DNA of 21,724 nucleotides. Origin: an uncultured Parvibacter sp. GTDB lineage: Bacteria; Actinomycetota; Coriobacteriia; Coriobacteriales; Eggerthellaceae. Under the pieces are notes generated by a model. That model saw only the letters and a program-made list of their open reading frames with translations. It had not been told where the DNA came from and did no database searches. The stretch's first letter is position 1. Every line of letters starts with the position of its first letter. Position numbers and translations under genes: made by a program. Below, in pieces: positions 20,055 through 21,724 of this stretch. The stretch spans positions 8,432 through 30,155 of the forward strand of contig CAJUNI010000020.1 of the NCBI GenBank assembly GCA_910587945.1, read 5' to 3'.

Positions 20055-21724
20055 TTACAGCATCGTCTGAATGGCAATGAAGAGCGGCGAGAACGTCAAC
20101 GACACGATGGTCATCAAGTTAATGAGGATGTTCATGGACGGACCAGAGGTGTCCTTGAAGGGGTCACCTACGGTGTCGCCGACAACGGCAGCCTTATGGG
20201 CCTCAGAACCTTTGCCGCCAAAATGACCTTGCTCGATATACTTCTTGGCATTATCCCAAGCACCACCGGCGTTAGACATAAAGATTGCCAGCAGCATACC
20301 GGTTGCTACCGCACCAGCCAGGAAGCCGCCCAACATGGCCGGATCGATGCAGCCGATGAGTACGGGAACTACGATAGCCAAGATGCCAGGGGTCATCATT
20401 TCCTTCAAAGCGGAAGAGGTAGAGATGGCAACACACTTGTCATATTCCGGCTCTGCCTCATATTCCATGATGCCCTTGATTTCACGGAACTGACGACGTA
20501 CTTCTTCAACCATGGCATGAGCCGCACGGGATACCGCACCCATGGTAAGGGCAGCAAACATAAACGGCATCATGGCACCCAAGAAGATACCAGCCACAAT
20601 GAAGGGGTCAGTCAGCGTCAGCTCGAAGTTCGGAATGGCATGATGCATGGTCGCCTGGAATGAAACAAACAATGAAATTGCAGCCAAGCCCGCAGAAGAA
20701 ATAGCAAAGCCCTTAGCAATTGCAGCGGTGGTGTTACCCACAGCATCTAAGGAGTCCGTACGATCACGTACTTCCTCAGGCAAGCCTGCCATTTCAGCAA
20801 TACCGCCAGCGTTGTCAGCTACCGGGCCATAGGCGTCAACACCAACAGTAATAGCGGTGTTAGAAAGCATGCCGGTAGCAGCCAGGCCGACACCGAACAG
20901 ACCCACAAGAATGCCGTTAAATACGCCAGCCTCTGCTGCCATAGGGAACGCCATATTGCCGAAGGTAAAGGCGCCAATGATAGCCAAAGCCACCAAAACG
21001 ATGGGAGCGATGGTGGAAAGCATGCCGGTACCAAGACCCTCGATAACGACCGTAGCGGCACCAGTCTCAGCGGCTTCAGCAATTTTGTGAACCGGCTTGT
21101 AATGATCAGAGCAGAAATACTCGGTAATCTTGCCAATAGCAAGACCAGCAATGAGGCCACAAATTACCGAGCCGAAGAGCCAGAGGGGCTGTGCCTCAAC
21201 CGTCTGGGAATTCCAGAGTGCAAAGAGACAGAAGATAACAATGATCTCGATAAGAGCAGCCACATAGGTGCCGCGGTTCAAAGCCTTATGAAGATCAGCG
21301 CCTTCCTTAGTGCGCACCGCGAACAAACCAATGATTGAGGTAATGATGCCGCAAGCTGCGATGACTACGGGCGTAATGAGCGCCCAGATGAAATCTCCCG
21401 TGCTGAAGTAGCCACCAAGAGCACCAAAAGTTGCAGCCAAAATGGTGGGAGCCAAAATTGCGCCCGTATAGGACTCGAAGAGGTCGGCACCCATGCCCGC
21501 AACGTCGCCTACATTGTCGCCCACGTTGTCAGCAATGGTAGCCGGGTTGCGCGGGTCGTCCTCAGGGATACCAGCTTCAACCTTGCCTACCAAGTCAGCT
21601 CCTACGTCAGCAGCCTTGGTGTAAATGCCGCCACCAACACGAGCAAAAAGGGCTACAGCAGAGGCGCCCGTAGCAAAGCCTTCTACCATGCCAATATTGT
21701 CATGCATCAAAACGGGATCCAAAG
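20055..21724 (-). CDS. hppA: Membrane-bound pyrophosphatase, K+-dependent type (5' end beyond window)
   Basis: This integral membrane enzyme hydrolyses pyrophosphate and pumps H+ or Na+, or runs in reverse. The 555 or so visible residues lack the N-terminus; full proteins are about 650-700 residues. The substrate-site motifs are intact: DNVGDVAGMGADLFESY (near 21460-21540), DAYGPVADNAGGIAEM and the C-terminal GDTVGDPFKDTSGPS. In GNTTAAIAKGFA the position after GNTT is alanine, not lysine, which marks the K+-dependent subfamily. Pumped ion (Na+ or H+) is not decided by what is visible. It has its own terminator downstream. No start codon lies inside the window; the frame is open at 21724. Confidence 0.96.
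   Translation of the reverse strand, partial: LDPVLMHDNIGMVEGFATGASAVALFARVGGGIYTKAADVGADLVGKVEAGIPEDDPRNPATIADNVGDNVGDVAGMGADLFESYTGAILAPTILAATFGALGGYFSTGDFIWALITPVVIAACGIITSIIGLFAVRTKEGADLHKALNRGTYVAALIEIIVIFCLFALWNSQTVEAQPLWLFGSVICGLIAGLAIGKITEYFCSDHYKPVHKIAEAAETGAATVVIEGLGTGMLSTIAPIVLVALAIIGAFTFGNMAFPMAAEAGVFNGILVGLFGVGLAATGMLSNTAITVGVDAYGPVADNAGGIAEMAGLPEEVRDRTDSLDAVGNTTAAIAKGFAISSAGLAAISLFVSFQATMHHAIPNFELTLTDPFIVAGIFLGAMMPFMFAALTMGAVSRAAHAMVEEVRRQFREIKGIMEYEAEPEYDKCVAISTSSALKEMMTPGILAIVVPVLIGCIDPAMLGGFLAGAVATGMLLAIFMSNAGGAWDNAKKYIEQGHFGGKGSEAHKAAVVGDTVGDPFKDTSGPSMNILINLMTIVSLTFSPLFIAIQTML

Noticed and set aside
20196..20663. 155-codon plus-strand open frame antisense to hppA
   Set aside because: It is a histidine- and glycine-rich shadow of a strongly conserved membrane protein gene.

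Overview
The window looks like chromosomal DNA from an anaerobic member of the Coriobacteriia (Actinomycetota), with roughly balanced base composition. The best taxonomic hints are a LuxR-type regulator built on a polytopic membrane domain (17752-19350), a protein type abundant in that class, together with PyrR-style pyrimidine control, a ferredoxin-linked 2-oxoacid oxidoreductase and a membrane pyrophosphatase. No phage, insertion-sequence, CRISPR, rRNA or tRNA signal was seen. Genus cannot be fixed from the sequence alone. All genes except one (the HD phosphohydrolase at 15985-17220) lie on the minus strand, so operons read from high to low coordinates.

Layout from left to right. 1-1411: start of the pyrimidine operon (pyrB, cut by the window edge, and pyrR), preceded by a leader holding a PyrR-binding hairpin, an antiterminator and a terminator, with a plausible promoter at 1383-1411. 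1428-9950: a nine-gene operon. In transcription order it has XRE-cupin regulator 1, acyl-CoA synthetase 1, a P-loop ATPase, a 2x[4Fe-4S] ferredoxin subunit, the alpha, beta and gamma subunits of a Vor/Kor-type 2-oxoacid:ferredoxin oxidoreductase, XRE-cupin regulator 2 and acyl-CoA synthetase 2. The oxidoreductase is therefore bracketed by two copies of a regulator-ligase module. 9990-12867: rsmB, fmt and def, overlapping head to tail. 13038-15810: dnaG behind two small unrecognised membrane proteins. 15985-17220: the divergent HD phosphohydrolase. 17257-19350: rnhA and the membrane LuxR regulator. 19535-19837: tatA with a symmetrical terminator. 20055-21724: the hppA membrane pyrophosphatase, cut at its 5' end by the window edge.

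How the genes may work together. The oxidoreductase interconverts a 2-oxoacid with acyl-CoA, CO2 and reduced ferredoxin, and the AMP-forming ligases interconvert that acyl-CoA with the free acid. The set could run in the oxidative direction (amino-acid fermentation, with ATP made from acyl-CoA, AMP and PPi) or in the reductive direction (activation of exogenous short or aromatic acids followed by reductive carboxylation to amino-acid precursors). The membrane pyrophosphatase elsewhere in the window would link PPi to the ion gradient in either case. The least explained parts are the co-transcribed P-loop ATPase, the duplicated regulator-ligase module, the dyad-symmetric candidate operators at 9951-9969 and 9301-9322, and a ribosome-site-masking hairpin in front of the dnaG operon.
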